A stretch of DNA of 14,279 nucleotides from CAYWMP01 sp964459445 (lineage in GTDB: Bacteria > Desulfobacterota > DSM-4660 > Desulfatiglandales > HGW-15): positions 1-14,279 of the forward strand of contig CAYWMP010000154.1 of the NCBI GenBank assembly GCA_964459445.1, in the 5' to 3' direction. Shown piece by piece: positions 7,672 to 14,279 of the stretch (position 1 is the first letter of the stretch; the number at the start of each line of letters is the position of its first letter). The position numbers and the translations under genes were made by a program. The notes beneath the pieces are model-generated. The model was not told the origin of the DNA and searched no databases. It saw only the letters and a program-made list of their open reading frames with translations.

Positions 7672-7758
7672 CCACTCCATCTGAAGACTTTTTGCTTGAC
7701 AGAATCCCAAGGGGATGTCCTTATTGTTAGAATGCTCTGATATTATAGAGGAAATTAC

Positions 7759-8967
7759 ATGACCCCCATATCAATTTTAGCCAATTTACGATTCCAGGAT
7801 ATTCTTGACATCCTATTTCTCACCGTCGTTGCATACTACTTATACCTTTGGTTCCGTGGGACCAAAGCATTTAAAGCCCTCGTGGGACTTCTGGTCATGG
7901 GTATCGTCTTTACCGTGGCCCGGACCTGGGGGCTGTTTCTAACCACATGGGTTTTTCAAATCCTCTGGCAGGTCGCAGTCATCCTCCTGATCATTCTTTT
8001 TCAGTCGGAAATCAGGCAGGTTCTGGAACGCGTCAATCCACTCAAGGCCTTGGGGTTTCGGAAATTTGAAGATCCCGGGAAATGGATTTCGGGTTTTACG
8101 GAAGGCGTCTTTGACATGGCAAAACGACGGATCGGCGCACTCATTATCCTTGAACGTATGGATGGAGTTGAAGAATGGATTACCGGGGGACATACATTGA
8201 GTGGTGAGCCCGGACCGGAATTGCTGATGAGCATTTTTCAAAAGGAGTCCCCTTTACACGACGGCGCCATGCTGGTTCGAGGAGGAGAGGTAGCGCTGGT
8301 TGCCTGTTATCTGCCTCTCAGTTCCGCTGAAGGGCTTCCTAAGGATTGGGGTACAAGACACAGGGCGGCATTGGGTCTTGCGGAGAAGTGTGACGCGGGT
8401 ATTGTGGTGGTCTCTGAAGAAAAGGGAGACGTGTCTTTTGCCCTCGAGGGGCAACCTACGCCTATTGAAAGCCCCAAGGATCTGTCCCAAAAAATTATGG
8501 GTGCTATAAAACCTCCAAGCCCCCCAAAGGTCTCATTCTGGAAAAAAACCCAATCGGTAATCACGAATCAATGGCCGGTCAAGGCGGGAAGCTTGGCCCT
8601 CGTCACGTTTAGTTGGCTTTTATTTGCGGGTCAGCAGGATTTTGAAAGGACCATCCATGTGCCCCTGAAGGCAATCAACATACCGAATCACATGGACATC
8701 GTGCAGCCTCTGAGTCCACAGCTCAGAATAACCGCAAGAGGGCTTCGTAAGGATGCCAGCACCCTGAATGAAGAAAATGTCAGCGTGGAAGTGGACGTCT
8801 CATTGGCGCAATTGGGTCAAAAACGATTTTCCATCACAAGGGATAATATCGTTCTTCCCAATGATCGCATTCACATAGTGCGAATCGAACCCTCACAGGT
8901 GGCTTTCGAGTTCAAGGAAAAATCCCAACCTCAAGAGAAAGACATCGGCAGCGAACTTCCGGGGTAA
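7759..8967 (+). CDS. dacA: Diadenylate cyclase CdaA (DacA) fused to a YbbR/CdaR-like domain (402 aa)
   Basis: Makes c-di-AMP from two ATP at the membrane. Residues 12-82 contain three hydrophobic segments typical of CdaA. The DAC catalytic domain (about 90-235) has both signature motifs: DGA (168-170, in PLHDGAM) and R-H-R (200-202, in GTRHRAALG). A fourth membrane segment (about 274-291) is followed by about 100 residues (295-386) resembling one YbbR domain: beta-rich, with the run VPL-x-A-x-NIP, then RGL and the terminal RIEPSQVAFEF. In Firmicutes the YbbR protein CdaR is a separate gene next to cdaA that regulates the cyclase; here both appear in one chain. CdaR normally has several YbbR repeats, while I see one. 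AGAGGA six bases before ATG supports the start. No glmM follows, unlike the classic cdaA-cdaR-glmM operon; a terminator comes at 9028. Confidence 0.92.
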   Translation: MTPISILANLRFQDILDILFLTVVAYYLYLWFRGTKAFKALVGLLVMGIVFTVARTWGLFLTTWVFQILWQVAVILLIILFQSEIRQVLERVNPLKALGFRKFEDPGKWISGFTEGVFDMAKRRIGALIILERMDGVEEWITGGHTLSGEPGPELLMSIFQKESPLHDGAMLVRGGEVALVACYLPLSSAEGLPKDWGTRHRAALGLAEKCDAGIVVVSEEKGDVSFALEGQPTPIESPKDLSQKIMGAIKPPSPPKVSFWKKTQSVITNQWPVKAGSLALVTFSWLLFAGQQDFERTIHVPLKAINIPNHMDIVQPLSPQLRITARGLRKDASTLNEENVSVEVDVSLAQLGQKRFSITRDNIVLPNDRIHIVRIEPSQVAFEFKEKSQPQEKDIGSELPG

Positions 8968-9008
8968 TAAGTTCATAGTAACCCAAAGTCCTATAAAACC
9001 GCCTGGGA

Positions 9009-9027
9009 CTATTGGATTGCCCAATAG
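9009..9027. repeat. Small hairpin before the bidirectional terminator
   Basis: CTATTGG (9009-9015) and CCAATAG (9021-9027) form a 7-bp stem around ATTGC, abutting the terminator stem. Confidence 0.5.
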
Positions 9028-9066
9028 AAAAGGCCTGGTGAAAAAATGATTCCACCAGGCCTTTTT
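9028..9066. terminator. Bidirectional terminator between cyclase and selenoprotein genes
   Basis: AAAAGGCCTGGTG (9028-9040) and CACCAGGCCTTTT (9053-9065) form a perfect 13-bp stem with an A-tract on the left and a T5 run on the right. It ends the plus-strand cyclase transcript and can serve the minus-strand gene that stops at 9100. Confidence 0.92.
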
Positions 9067-9099
9067 ATGTAAAAGAGTAGCAGGACCCGTTTCTACCCG

Positions 9100-10410
9100 C
9101 TACCACTCCTCATTTTCCAGGTCAACGCCATCCCGCTCAAATTGTGCGTCTCGCTCGGCGTGGCCCTTCTCTATCTCTTCCTCAGTCCAGGGCTCAATAA
9201 TGATCGACTCGGCGACCAATTCCCACAGGTACATGGTCTCCTCGTAGTTGCCCATGTCAAATTCCTTGGGAAGCCCCTTCATAATCTGGTCGCGGCAGTT
9301 ATGGCAAGGTGCAACAACCAACTCAGCACCCGTGGCCTTGATTTGATCTGCCTTGTGCTTGCCGTAAGCGAGGCGTTCCTCGGTATAGGGCATTGCCCAG
9401 GCGCCGCCCCCGGCGCCGCAGCAGAGATTGTTCAGCGGACTGGAAACCATATCCACAAAGTTTTCGCAGCACTGCTGAACGATCCATCTCGAAGTGTCGC
9501 CATGATGATCGCCAAAGGCCGTTTGTGATTTTCTCACGTAATTGCAGGGATCGTGGACAGTCGTGAGCTGGGTATGTTTGGATTTATCGATCTTTATTCG
9601 CCCCGTCTCAATGTACTCCTTGAGGAGATCAAAGACACTCACCACCCTGAACTCATCGTATACTTCCGGAAACCAATTTGTGAACCCGAACCGGGTTGCA
9701 AAATAGGCGTGGCCTCATTCGGGGTACAGGATAGTCTTGGCTTTCAACCTCCTTGCATTCTCGATCACGCGTTCGACTTGGATCTTCATGTTCTCATCGT
9801 CGCCGGAGAAAAGACCCCAATTGACGCCTTCCCAATTGGTGGAAGACACGGTCCAACTCTCTTTTGCAGCATAGAAGATCTTCCACCAAAACTTCATGTC
9901 ATCCGGCTCGCCGAAGGGTTCCTTGGAGTTGATGGTGAGGATGATGTTTGCGTCTTCCTGATCAACAGGCGCATAAAACCCCGGGCAACCCTCATCCTCC
10001 ATCTCTACGCCGAGATCCCCCAGCAGGAAGAGAAAATCGTCCCTTGGGATACCAAGGTTATTTCCCCTCTCGAGGTTCATTATAACGCCCTTGTGTATCG
10101 GGCCGGGAACCTTGTCCCGCTCCCTCGCTGTCCTGCAGGCCCGAAACGTTTTGAGAAGCTGTATTCCCATGGGGCACGCGTACTGACAGCGGCCGCAAAG
10201 GGTGCACACCCACGGCCACTTGGAATCAATTACCTCTTGTTCCAGACCCAAAGAGATTGCCCTGATGGCTTTTCTGGCATCCCAACCGGGAAGAAGTCCG
10301 GTTGCCGGGCAACCGCCGGCACAGGTGCCGCAGGTGAGACAGAGATCAGCCAATTCAGGAGTAAGTCCTATTTTTCTCTTGCTCCTGTCTATAACAACTG
10401 CCTCTTGCAT
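9100..10410 (-). CDS. Selenocysteine-containing HdrD/TmcB/DsrK-like Fe-S oxidoreductase (436 aa, UGA read as Sec232)
   Basis: A cytoplasmic electron-transfer protein of the heterodisulfide reductase D / TmcB / HmcF / DsrK group. Two 4Fe-4S motifs lie at the N-terminus: Cys24/27/30/34 (CLTCGTCAGGCP) and Cys69/72/75/79 (CTLCGRCQYACP). A degenerate first CCG region follows, then a full second CCG domain with Cys289 (HDPCN), Cys314-315 or Cys330-331 (LCCGAGGG), and Cys369/372 (APCHNC). TGA at 9717-9715 interrupts the frame between LYPE and GHAYF. Both halves are in one frame, the 23 codons between TGA and the next possible start (GTG 9645) are open and family-like, and relatives have E-C-G-H at this point. 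I therefore read TGA as selenocysteine. A hairpin downstream fits a bacterial SECIS. Start ATG 10410 has AGGAG ten bases upstream; an earlier in-frame ATG (10443) lies inside a leader hairpin and is less likely. No partner subunit is adjacent. A plain nonsense mutation is the alternative. The SelABCD machinery must be elsewhere. Confidence 0.85.
9676..9704 (-). promoter_or_regulatory. Candidate bacterial SECIS element just downstream of the in-frame UGA
   Basis: On the minus strand, starting 10 bases after TGA (9717-9715), TTTG (9702-9699) pairs with CAAA (9680-9677) and AACCC (9697-9693) pairs with GGGTT (9687-9683), capped by the 5-base loop GGTTC (9692-9688). The internal loop is C against CA. 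The loop begins 22 bases past the UGA and starts with GG, within the usual limits for bacterial SECIS hairpins (apical loop with an early G, roughly 16-37 bases from UGA). SelB binding is inferred. Confidence 0.65.
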
Positions 10411-10433
10411 TATCGTGTTTCTCCTTTCATTCC

Positions 10434-10467
10434 AAAAAAGCAATTGCAGGATGAGTATTCCTGCAAT
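10434..10467 (-). terminator. Terminator-like leader hairpin (candidate attenuator) of the selenoprotein gene
   Basis: Read on the minus strand, ATTGCAGGA (10467-10459) and TCCTGCAAT (10451-10443) form a perfect 9-bp stem with a 7-base loop. TGC and then six U (10439-10434) follow. It lies between the promoter (10524-10552) and the start codon (10410), so it could end transcription early. The same inverted repeat could instead be a protein-binding site. Confidence 0.5.
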
Positions 10468-10523
10468 ATGTTGAATTAATTATATAAATTTGATCATGTA
10501 AAAATATTCACAAAGCAAATGAC

Positions 10524-10552
10524 ATTATAAAGGTGCAATGTATCAGTGTCAA
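10524..10552 (-). promoter_or_regulatory. Full-consensus sigma-70 promoter of the selenoprotein gene
   Basis: On the minus strand TTGACA (10552-10547), a 17-base spacer and TATAAT (10529-10524): 12/12 matches with ideal spacing. Transcription should start near 10517, giving a leader of about 105 bases. The -35 box overlaps the stop codon of the upstream YkgJ-like gene. Confidence 0.85.
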
Positions 10553-11199
10553 GAACTACAAGGTGGTATTTTGTCGTTTTTGCGTCTTTTTTTTGATTGG
10601 GACTTCACCCTGAGCAATCCGGGACTACGGTGGAAATACATCAGGGGACTCTCAATTCCCAAATTTAAAAAAATCGCTTCGATTTCATCAAATAACACAG
10701 ATTTATCCGGCCAAGTGAAAGATTTATCTTGGCGGCGAAGTCCTTGCCACTGATCCAAAAGGGCTCTGTTTTTGCCCAAAACCGGAACCTTTGCATGCTC
10801 ACAAAGAAACATCTCACAGACGATTGGTTTCAAACGCCAAAGACACCCACTCTTTTCGAGATAGACACACTTTAAGCTCTCCTGATCCTTTATGATCGTT
10901 TTTTCAAGGGTCTCGATCTCTTCAGAGGTTGAGAGAAGTAAGTTGATCACCACATCTGCAAAAAAGGTAGCAATTCCTTCTCGCCCGCAGCAGGCGCTGG
11001 TCCTGCCGGTAAAGCATTTTTCAGTACAGGTCTCAGAAAAAAACTCGCTTTGGAACCATGCCACATCCTCTCTAAATCTCAAATAGGGCTTTGTCATTTG
11101 CCTAAACTCCGTCAGTCGATCAAGGGAGATCTGATTGAGATAGCGACGGACCATTGATATGGCTTCCAACTGATCCCGATTGTATTCACTTAGGGGCAT
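10549..11199 (-). CDS. YkgJ-like Cys-rich metal-binding protein (216 aa)
   Basis: Eight Cys fall in a pattern like the YkgJ/FliB-type putative zinc- or iron-chelating domain: Cys58, Cys62, Cys70-71 (CTEKC...ACCG), then Cys111, Cys119, Cys128 and Cys133. The later run C-x7-C-x-W-R-x3-P-x-V-C-x4-C matches the family's C...C..Y..RP..CR.F.C ending. Helical flanks, no signal peptide and no membrane segment suggest a cytoplasmic protein. The substrate is unknown. ATG 11199 has no clear Shine-Dalgarno; ATG 11154 (residue 16), with GGAAG eight bases before it, is a plausible alternative. The basic C-terminus (KSQSKKRRKNDK) is unusual. It lies upstream of the selenoprotein gene on the same strand, 138 bases away, but that gene has its own promoter. 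Confidence 0.8.
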   Translation of the reverse strand: MPLSEYNRDQLEAISMVRRYLNQISLDRLTEFRQMTKPYLRFREDVAWFQSEFFSETCTEKCFTGRTSACCGREGIATFFADVVINLLLSTSEEIETLEKTIIKDQESLKCVYLEKSGCLWRLKPIVCEMFLCEHAKVPVLGKNRALLDQWQGLRRQDKSFTWPDKSVLFDEIEAIFLNLGIESPLMYFHRSPGLLRVKSQSKKRRKNDKIPPCSS

Positions 11200-11630
11200 A
11201 ATTATTCTATGCTAACTACATGTGAGTCCGGGCAAAGGCTATCCAAGACCGGTGTTGGATGGACAGAAGGCCGGATCCCTTCCAAGAGGTATACCTGGAA
11301 GTTTTCAATGGATTCAAGGGCTTAGTATCCATTTTCCTTGTCATTCTAGGGGTTTTCAGATTAAAATAATCATCATTAGTCGTGTGAGCCCAATACATGG
11401 GTTTATAACCCAGGGTCAAAAAGGGCCTAACAATGCTGTCTGACAACCTTAATTTTAAAGACTGCCACTAATGGGTCTATTCTTTTATGCCGATGAATCA
11501 CATAAGGAAAGAAAAAATCACAATAATACAATTCCACAAAGATCGATACGCAATTTGTACGGCAATTGTTCCGCTTACCTAATCGAACAACATCCAAAAT
11601 GGATCGGCCTCAACCGCAGGAGATAGAAGG
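11200..11630. other. Non-coding divergent spacer
   Basis: No credible gene. It contains weak inverted repeats: ATCCAA/TTGGAT (11241-11260), and CTTCCA/TGGAAG (11279-11301) enclosing the palindrome AGGTATACCT. TTGTAC-17-CCTAAT just before the downstream kinase gene is a poor promoter match. I see no strong promoter for either flanking gene. Confidence 0.5.
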
Positions 11631-13595
11631 ATGATACAGAAAAAGCTACTCGGTGAAATCATGGCGGAAATGGGCTTTCTCTCTAGAGAACAGCTCGAAG
11701 AAGCCCTTGAGAGACAAAGAAGGGTCCTCATGGACAAAATGCTGCCTGAACGACTCGAGAGGGTCAGATTGGTTTCCGAGGCGAGACTCACGAAGGACAT
11801 TACCCCAATGCTGGGGCAGATGCTCATGGATTTGGGATTTGTGACCCGGGAGCAAATTAACGAGGCATTGGGTCACCAGGACGAGGGCACCGAGTTATAC
11901 ACCTCTTTGCAAAGTGATAAGTTGGGAAAGGCCATAGAGATTGGCTTTATTATCAACTCAACGCTGAACCTGGCGGAAGTCCTAGCCCTTATCATGAGGC
12001 ACGTTAATAGTATGACCAATTCGGTGGCCAGTACACTCATGCTCCTGGACAGCAATACCCAGGAATTGGTCTTTAGTGTCCCGACAGGGCCAAGGGCCGA
12101 CAAACTGATGGACATTCGCTTGCCATGGGGCACGGGCATCGCAGGCTGGGTTGCAAAACACGAAAAGCCTGCGCTGGTACCCGATGTAAAAAAGGATGAG
12201 CGGTTCTATGCGGAGATCGATAAGTTGAGCGGCCTCGAGACAAAATCCATCCTTTGTATTCCTCTTGTGGCGAAATCAAAACTAATCGGGGTTTTGGAGG
12301 TTATTAACAAGGAGGATGATACGGCCTTTAATGAAGACGATGTCCTCTTGTTAAGCATTTTTGCTTACCAGGCCGCCATCGCCATCGAACACGCCAGACT
12401 TTATGAAGAATTGAAAGAGCGTCTTGAGGAAGAGAAACTAATACAAAGAAAGCTCGCAGAGTCTGAAAAGTTTCAGGCATTGGGTCAGATGGCCTCTGGC
12501 GTTGCACACGATTTCAATAATATACTCACGGCCATCATGGGTTATGCAGAGGTGGCAAAATATGATTTGCCGGGGGATGCACCGGCAAAGCAGAGCATGG
12601 ATCAGATCATGCAGGCCAGCCATCGTGCCAAGGATCTGGTGAACCAGATTCTTGCCTTTAGCAGACAAAGCGAGCAGGAAAGGGTGCCTGTTGAAGGGCA
12701 GCATCTCGTAAGAGAAGTCCTGAATCTGCTGAGGGCCTCCTTGCCGACCACGATCGAGATCAGGCAGAACATAAAGACGCCCTCCGGGACCATATTGGCC
12801 GATCCCACACAGATCCACCAGATTATCATGAACCTTTGTACGAACGCCCATCATGCCATGTGGGAGAAGGGGGGGATTCTTGAGGTCAAAGTCTCGCCTG
12901 TGGAACTCGATAGCGATGACGTCGAGGATTACGAAGAACTGGAAGCCGGATCATTCCTTAATATCACCGTACGTGATACGGGACACGGCATGGATAAGGG
13001 TGTCATGGAAAAGATCTTCGATCCCTATTTTACAACCAAAGAGAAGGGCGTGGGCACAGGCATGGGACTCGCCGTGGTACACGGCATCGTCAAAAGCCAT
13101 GGCGGCGGAATCAAAGTATCAAGTCAGGTGGGTAAAGGTACCACAGTGATTATCCTCCTTCCACGAATTCAAAGAAAAATCGAATATGAACCGGAAAGTT
13201 TCGAAAGCCTCCCAAAGGGGGATGAAAAACTGCTCTTTGTGGATGATGAAAAGGTGATCGTTGAGCTGGCAAAGAAGATGCTGGAGCGATTGGGCTATAA
13301 GGTGGACACGAATATAAGCCCGGTAAAAGCCCTGGAGGCCTTTCGCGCAGACCCTCAGGGATACGATCTCGTCGTTTCAGATATGACCATGCCGAAAATG
13401 ACCGGAGATGTGCTGGCGGAACAAGTCATGGCGATTCGTCCGGACATCCCTGTCATCCTTTACACGGGATATAGCGAGCGGATCACCAAGGAAAAGGCAA
13501 AAGGGATCGGCATCAAGAGACTCGTCATGAAACCCATCGTCATGAGCGAGCTTTCCAAGGCCATACGAGAATTGCTTGATAAAGGGGACGATTAG
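11631..13595 (+). CDS. Soluble GAF-domain hybrid histidine kinase with MshEN-like N-terminus (654 aa)
   Basis: Order of domains: two related motifs at residues 6-29 and 60-83 of the form LG-x4-x2-G-x2-x4-L/I-x3-L-x2-Q, as in MshEN/GspE N-terminal domains. A GAF sensor domain follows (about 108-255, with GTGIAGWV and IGVLEVINK), then a short coiled coil (256-280). HisKA has His293 in GVAHDFNN, and the HATPase has NLCTNAHHAM (401-410), DTGHGMD (449-455) and GTGMGL (475-480). The C-terminal receiver has D538/D539, phospho-acceptor Asp584 (SDMTMPKMTG) and Lys634. No membrane segment, so it senses a cytoplasmic cue. The two start motifs lack the first Arg of the c-di-GMP-binding MshEN consensus (Leu and Met instead), so ligand binding is uncertain. 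Start supported by GGAG plus AGAAGG before ATG. No dedicated response regulator is adjacent. Confidence 0.94.
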   Translation: MIQKKLLGEIMAEMGFLSREQLEEALERQRRVLMDKMLPERLERVRLVSEARLTKDITPMLGQMLMDLGFVTREQINEALGHQDEGTELYTSLQSDKLGKAIEIGFIINSTLNLAEVLALIMRHVNSMTNSVASTLMLLDSNTQELVFSVPTGPRADKLMDIRLPWGTGIAGWVAKHEKPALVPDVKKDERFYAEIDKLSGLETKSILCIPLVAKSKLIGVLEVINKEDDTAFNEDDVLLLSIFAYQAAIAIEHARLYEELKERLEEEKLIQRKLAESEKFQALGQMASGVAHDFNNILTAIMGYAEVAKYDLPGDAPAKQSMDQIMQASHRAKDLVNQILAFSRQSEQERVPVEGQHLVREVLNLLRASLPTTIEIRQNIKTPSGTILADPTQIHQIIMNLCTNAHHAMWEKGGILEVKVSPVELDSDDVEDYEELEAGSFLNITVRDTGHGMDKGVMEKIFDPYFTTKEKGVGTGMGLAVVHGIVKSHGGGIKVSSQVGKGTTVIILLPRIQRKIEYEPESFESLPKGDEKLLFVDDEKVIVELAKKMLERLGYKVDTNISPVKALEAFRADPQGYDLVVSDMTMPKMTGDVLAEQVMAIRPDIPVILYTGYSERITKEKAKGIGIKRLVMKPIVMSELSKAIRELLDKGDD

Positions 13596-13646
13596 GATTC
13601 CAAACAGCTCGGGCAAATCTTTCGAAATTGATCGAAACCGACTTGC

Positions 13647-13979
13647 TCACTTCCCAGATTCGGCCCGCTGATCAGATCCCACAACCCGCATAGTGTGGGT
13701 TTCCCGCAATTTCTTCCATAGTTCTTCAATAATAACTTCGAAGGCCCCATCAGCAGTAAGGTCCTTTCTTCCGCTTACTTGACGGCAGGATTCAATGAGA
13801 TTTAGGTTGCCGGTGGCGAACCCGAGTTCGTCTCGAATATAGGCGCCCAGGGTTAGACGGATCAAATGAAGGTCTTTCCTTTTCAAATTGGCAAAATAGA
13901 CCCTGTCCTTGAGGGGTAGATCCGCCAGGACTTTTTCAATGGCCTGATCAACCGTTTGCGGATGAGCAAAAAAAACCAA
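13647..13979 (-). CDS. DUF6794-like small protein, TTG start (110 aa)
   Basis: Function unknown. The stretch from TVDQAIEKVLADLP through LGAYIRDELGF, NLNLIESC and FEVIIEELWKKL matches what I remember of the DUF6794 domain (repeated hydrophobic helices, G-x-YIR-x-E, an L-x-SC element, then II-x-x-LW-x-KL). The only usual start codon in the open frame is TTG 13979, with AGGA about eight bases upstream. In the same frame a TAG (13991-13989) precedes it, and before that is an open 28-codon stretch starting ATG 14075. The gene is convergent with the GAF kinase gene, with a 51-base gap holding only a weak hairpin (TTTCGA/TCGAAA). Confidence 0.7.
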   Translation of the reverse strand: MVFFAHPQTVDQAIEKVLADLPLKDRVYFANLKRKDLHLIRLTLGAYIRDELGFATGNLNLIESCRQVSGRKDLTADGAFEVIIEELWKKLRETHTMRVVGSDQRAESGK

Positions 13980-13988
13980 GGTCAGATC

Positions 13989-14075
13989 CTATTCACCGAG
14001 ATGAGTTATGGGATAAATCGCACCTGCGCGGTCCTCCGAGACAAGCATCGCCCAGTCGATTTCCCTTTTCATCAT
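13989..14075 (-). other. Short open frame in phase with the DUF6794-like gene, ended by TAG
   Basis: ATG 14075 opens 28 codons (MMKREIDWAMLV...) ending in TAG at 13991-13989, exactly in frame with the TTG start of the downstream gene 9 bases later. It could be the true N-terminus cut by a nonsense change, a leader ORF, or chance. The Shine-Dalgarno is weak, and the -10 box proposed at 14074-14079 overlaps its ATG, so both cannot be right. Confidence 0.25.
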
Positions 14076-14102
14076 GGTAGTCAAATGCCCTGTTATTGTC
14101 AA
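14074..14102 (-). promoter_or_regulatory. Candidate promoter of the DUF6794-like gene
   Basis: On the minus strand TTGACA (14102-14097), a 17-base spacer and TACCAT (14079-14074). The -35 is perfect and the -10 matches 4/6. Transcription would start near 14067, about 90 bases before the TTG start. Confidence 0.45.
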
Positions 14103-14249
14103 AATGTGGCTATGGGAATCAGGGAGTCAAATCCGAGTTATCTCCAGCGATCTTGAAGGCATTGATTCCTGTGAAATACTCGCTATACTGTAAGGATAGC
14201 TGTTGCCATCAAAGACTAAGTTTTTATTTAGCTCCTTACACCGCGATTC

Positions 14250-14268
14250 TTTGACTAAACGAGTCAAA
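14250..14268. repeat. Inverted repeat TTTGACT/AGTCAAA
   Basis: TTTGACT (14250-14256), AAACG, AGTCAAA (14262-14268): a perfect 7-bp inverted repeat near the window edge. It resembles the operator-like repeat at 1124-1137. The 14103-14279 stretch holds nothing else that I recognise. Confidence 0.45.
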
Positions 14269-14279
14269 CAAATCTGACA

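Larger units (their letters stand above)
6961..7758. other. Spacer between degP and the diadenylate cyclase gene
   Basis: Mostly non-coding. Contents in order: the 3' hairpin and terminator of degP; the doubtful ORF at 7193-7441; a short palindrome ATACT-TT-AGTAT (7506-7517); helically phased AATTTGCCG repeats (7518-7544); a 14-bp perfect inverted repeat (7641-7671); and TTGACA (7696-7701), a candidate -35. The best -10 (TAGAAT, 7728-7733) is 26 bases away, so the promoter of the cyclase gene is not clear. Confidence 0.5.

Noticed and set aside
9100..9645. Separate 181-codon gene for the C-terminal half of the oxidoreductase
   Set aside because: It would need an internal GTG start without a good ribosome site, and it omits 23 open, family-like codons directly after the TGA. 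Sec read-through explains the data better.
10410..10430. Six-codon leader ORF (MKGETR) whose TAA overlaps the ATG of the selenoprotein gene
   Set aside because: Too short to judge, lacks its own Shine-Dalgarno, and contains that of the main gene. Probably incidental.
9553..10479. Long 308-codon plus-strand open frame opposite the selenoprotein gene
   Set aside because: It is the antisense shadow of the Fe-S oxidoreductase. The minus strand carries clear Cys motifs, Shine-Dalgarno and promoter; the plus frame has no recognisable domain.
11216..11446. Overlapping frames of about 75 codons on both strands in the 11200-11630 spacer
   Set aside because: No ribosome site, no promoter and no recognisable motif; both strands are open at similar length, as expected for chance.
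13620..13637. Hairpin TTTCGA/TCGAAA between the GAF kinase and the DUF6794-like gene
   Set aside because: Only 6 bp, AT-rich and without a T-tract, so it is not supported as a terminator.

Overview
The window looks like chromosomal DNA of a Desulfobacterota (deltaproteobacterial) anaerobe, probably sulfate-reducing or syntrophic. This is inferred from gene content: an HdrD/TmcB/DsrK-type iron-sulfur oxidoreductase that appears to use selenocysteine, large hybrid histidine kinases, an IHF-alpha-like protein, a Do-like protease and a CdaA-type c-di-AMP cyclase. No single marker fixes the species. Genes are moderately spaced, mostly single-gene units, with many hairpin terminators. I see no insertion sequence, phage gene or CRISPR array.

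Layout. 1-76: 3' end of a tRNA (probably Leu) with its terminator. 168-1055 (-): Cys-cluster protein of unknown function with its own promoter. 1056-1524: non-coding, with an orphan terminator. 1525-1824 (+): ihfA-like gene, sharing a bidirectional terminator (1951-1978) with the convergent 893-residue membrane hybrid kinase (2031-4712, -). 4713-5496: non-coding, with a possible rlmN remnant. 5497-6960 (+): DegP/HtrA protease. 6961-7758: mostly non-coding, with hairpins and one doubtful small ORF. 7759-8967 (+): diadenylate cyclase fused to a YbbR (CdaR-like) domain. 9028-9066: bidirectional terminator. 9100-10410 (-): selenoprotein gene read through an in-frame UGA. 10549-11199 (-): YkgJ-like Cys-rich protein. 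11631-13595 (+): soluble GAF hybrid kinase. 13647-13979 (-): DUF6794-like protein with a TTG start.

The standout is the selenoprotein. Two minus-strand open frames (10410-9718 and 9714-9100) lie in the same frame and are separated only by TGA at 9717-9715. That TGA sits exactly where relatives carry Cys in an E-C-G-H motif, and a SECIS-like hairpin begins 10 bases past it. The gene has a full-consensus promoter (TTGACA-17-TATAAT) and a terminator-like hairpin with a U6 tract in its leader, which suggests transcriptional control.

Other points of interest: the larger kinase has a second kinase module whose phospho-acceptor His is Asn; the cyclase carries its usual partner domain in the same chain; and the second kinase has two N-terminal MshEN-like motifs. 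Together the genes cover envelope quality control, nucleotide and two-component signalling, and one redox enzyme. They do not form one operon.
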